Source: Roridomyces roridus
Lineage: Eukaryota > Basidiomycota > Agaricomycetes > Agaricales > Mycenaceae
Direction of reading: 5' to 3'
DNA length: 64,000 nucleotides
Assembly: GCA_029378245.1 (NCBI GenBank)
Contig: JARKIF010000021.1
Location: 868,001 to 932,000, forward strand
Under the pieces are notes generated by a model. It made no database searches. It saw nothing but the letters and a program-made list of their open reading frames with translations, and was not told where the DNA came from. The position numbers and the translations under genes are program-made. The number at the start of each line of letters is the position of its first letter. Position 1 is the first letter of the stretch. Positions 63,238 through 64,000 of this stretch are shown piece by piece.

Positions 63238-64000
63238 CAGTTGAACAGAAAAAGATAGGGATCCTGGATGCGACCATATATGTCAGCAACGCTCTCGGGT
63301 CGAACGAGCCGGAGCTTACATTGAGACGAGTCGATCTGCCTCTGTATCGTATTGGCCGATCTGTCAAGGGGCTGACCGGGATTCTGGGACAAAGTACTTG
63401 ATTCGACTCACCGATCGGGAAGTAGGATTGGCGCACAGTATGTGGCGAAAGCATCCCAAGGTGTTGATGTTCAACTATGCCATATAACTGTTGTGGTAAG
63501 GTCCAGCATTGTATTATTCTATCCCGCAGTGAATCTTACATGTAGGTGGACAAATCAACCGCTGCTGTTGTTTTCCGTCTTTCGGAAGTGGGCAGATTTG
63601 ATGTGTAGTGGTTACGCTCCATCATGCCACCCGCTGAAGGCACCCTCACCAATAGGGATGAACATCGAGGGGATCCCAATGTAAGTAAAGAAATAAAAGC
63701 GGCAGAGCACCGTCTCATGCCCGGTGCAGGGTTCGAACGCTGCTCATCGGGTACATTTGACTCAATCTCAGTCGACACTCTCTGGACTCGGTGGCTCGCT
63801 GCAAGCGTGAGTAAGTATTTGAATGGCCATGAGCGATACACATGATATGGCCAGAGCTTCATGGGCAATGTACTAAATTGAATTACATAATATTTCTGCC
63901 ACTGTACTTGTTGCGGTCCATCGGGCGGCCCGGGCGGAAAAGCCAATTGATTGGTCCAAATCACAGATGAGGCCTAGTCACTTGAAGCCGAGCCTGAGAG
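63238..64000. repeat. repeat-rich end of the window with a SINE-like unit
   Basis: TGTAGTGGTTACGCTCC near 63603 resembles an A box and CAGGGTTCGAACGCTG near 63725 a B box, about 115 bp apart, with GTCTCATGCCCGG between; this looks like another tRNA-derived unit. No gene was recognised. Confidence 0.35.

Noticed and set aside
1..64000. CRISPR arrays, operons or prokaryotic defence genes
   Set aside because: No regularly spaced repeats with unique spacers were seen, and introns throughout show a eukaryotic genome.

Overview
The window reads as nuclear DNA of a filamentous basidiomycete, most likely a repeat-rich agaricomycete; the genus cannot be fixed by eye. The reasons are dense ~45-60-nt GT-AG introns in nearly every gene (with several 11-20-nt exons), gene families typical of mushrooms (GH10 xylanase with a fungal CBM1 tail, small agaricomycete 7TM proteins, O-fucosyltransferase-like proteins, MYND proteins, F-box/LRR-like proteins), and many tRNA-derived repeats, MITEs and retroelement scraps. 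All gene models were spliced by hand; exon sums were checked for reading frame, but nothing was searched against a database.

Layout. 0-5.8 kb: gene-poor, with a tandem pair of MITEs, a 0.35-kb duplication, a 3'-truncated 7TM gene and an intron-containing tRNA-Tyr. 5.8-11.9 kb: alpha/beta hydrolase with a Cys at the nucleophile position, GH10-CBM1 xylanase, and a heme peroxidase gene broken by a 14-nt GT...AG remnant. 12-21 kb: repeat territory with a CTCCGG-rich tract, paired hairpins, a 2.14-kb hAT-like element with a perfect 8-bp target duplication, a 7TM gene with a 20-nt exon, and a poly(A)-tailed LINE 3' end. 21-27 kb: F-box-like gene, a 2.6-kb segment bounded by 46-bp perfect inverted repeats, and an NADP-dependent reductase. 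27-35 kb: glycan genes (GT90, an O-fucosyltransferase-like gene, a type II membrane glycosyltransferase) separated by tRNA-derived SINEs. 35-45.6 kb: second hAT-like element, a disordered basic/acidic protein, a secreted hydrolase pseudogene split by a 793-bp insertion, a cytochrome P450 and a MYND protein. 45.7-57 kb: an inverted duplication carrying two C2H2 transcription factor genes around an amidohydrolase and a second O-fucosyltransferase-like gene that lacks the family signature. 57-64 kb: a class II-like hydrophobin gene cut by a 133-bp MITE, an RRM protein, a class II DAHP synthase (shikimate pathway), then repeats.

The genes do not form one obvious pathway. Secreted enzymes (xylanase, peroxidase, hydrolase) suit a plant-litter decomposer. 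The clearest theme is structural turnover: at least three genes are disrupted by datable events (intron collapse, two transposon insertions), and one regulatory gene has been duplicated in inverted orientation.
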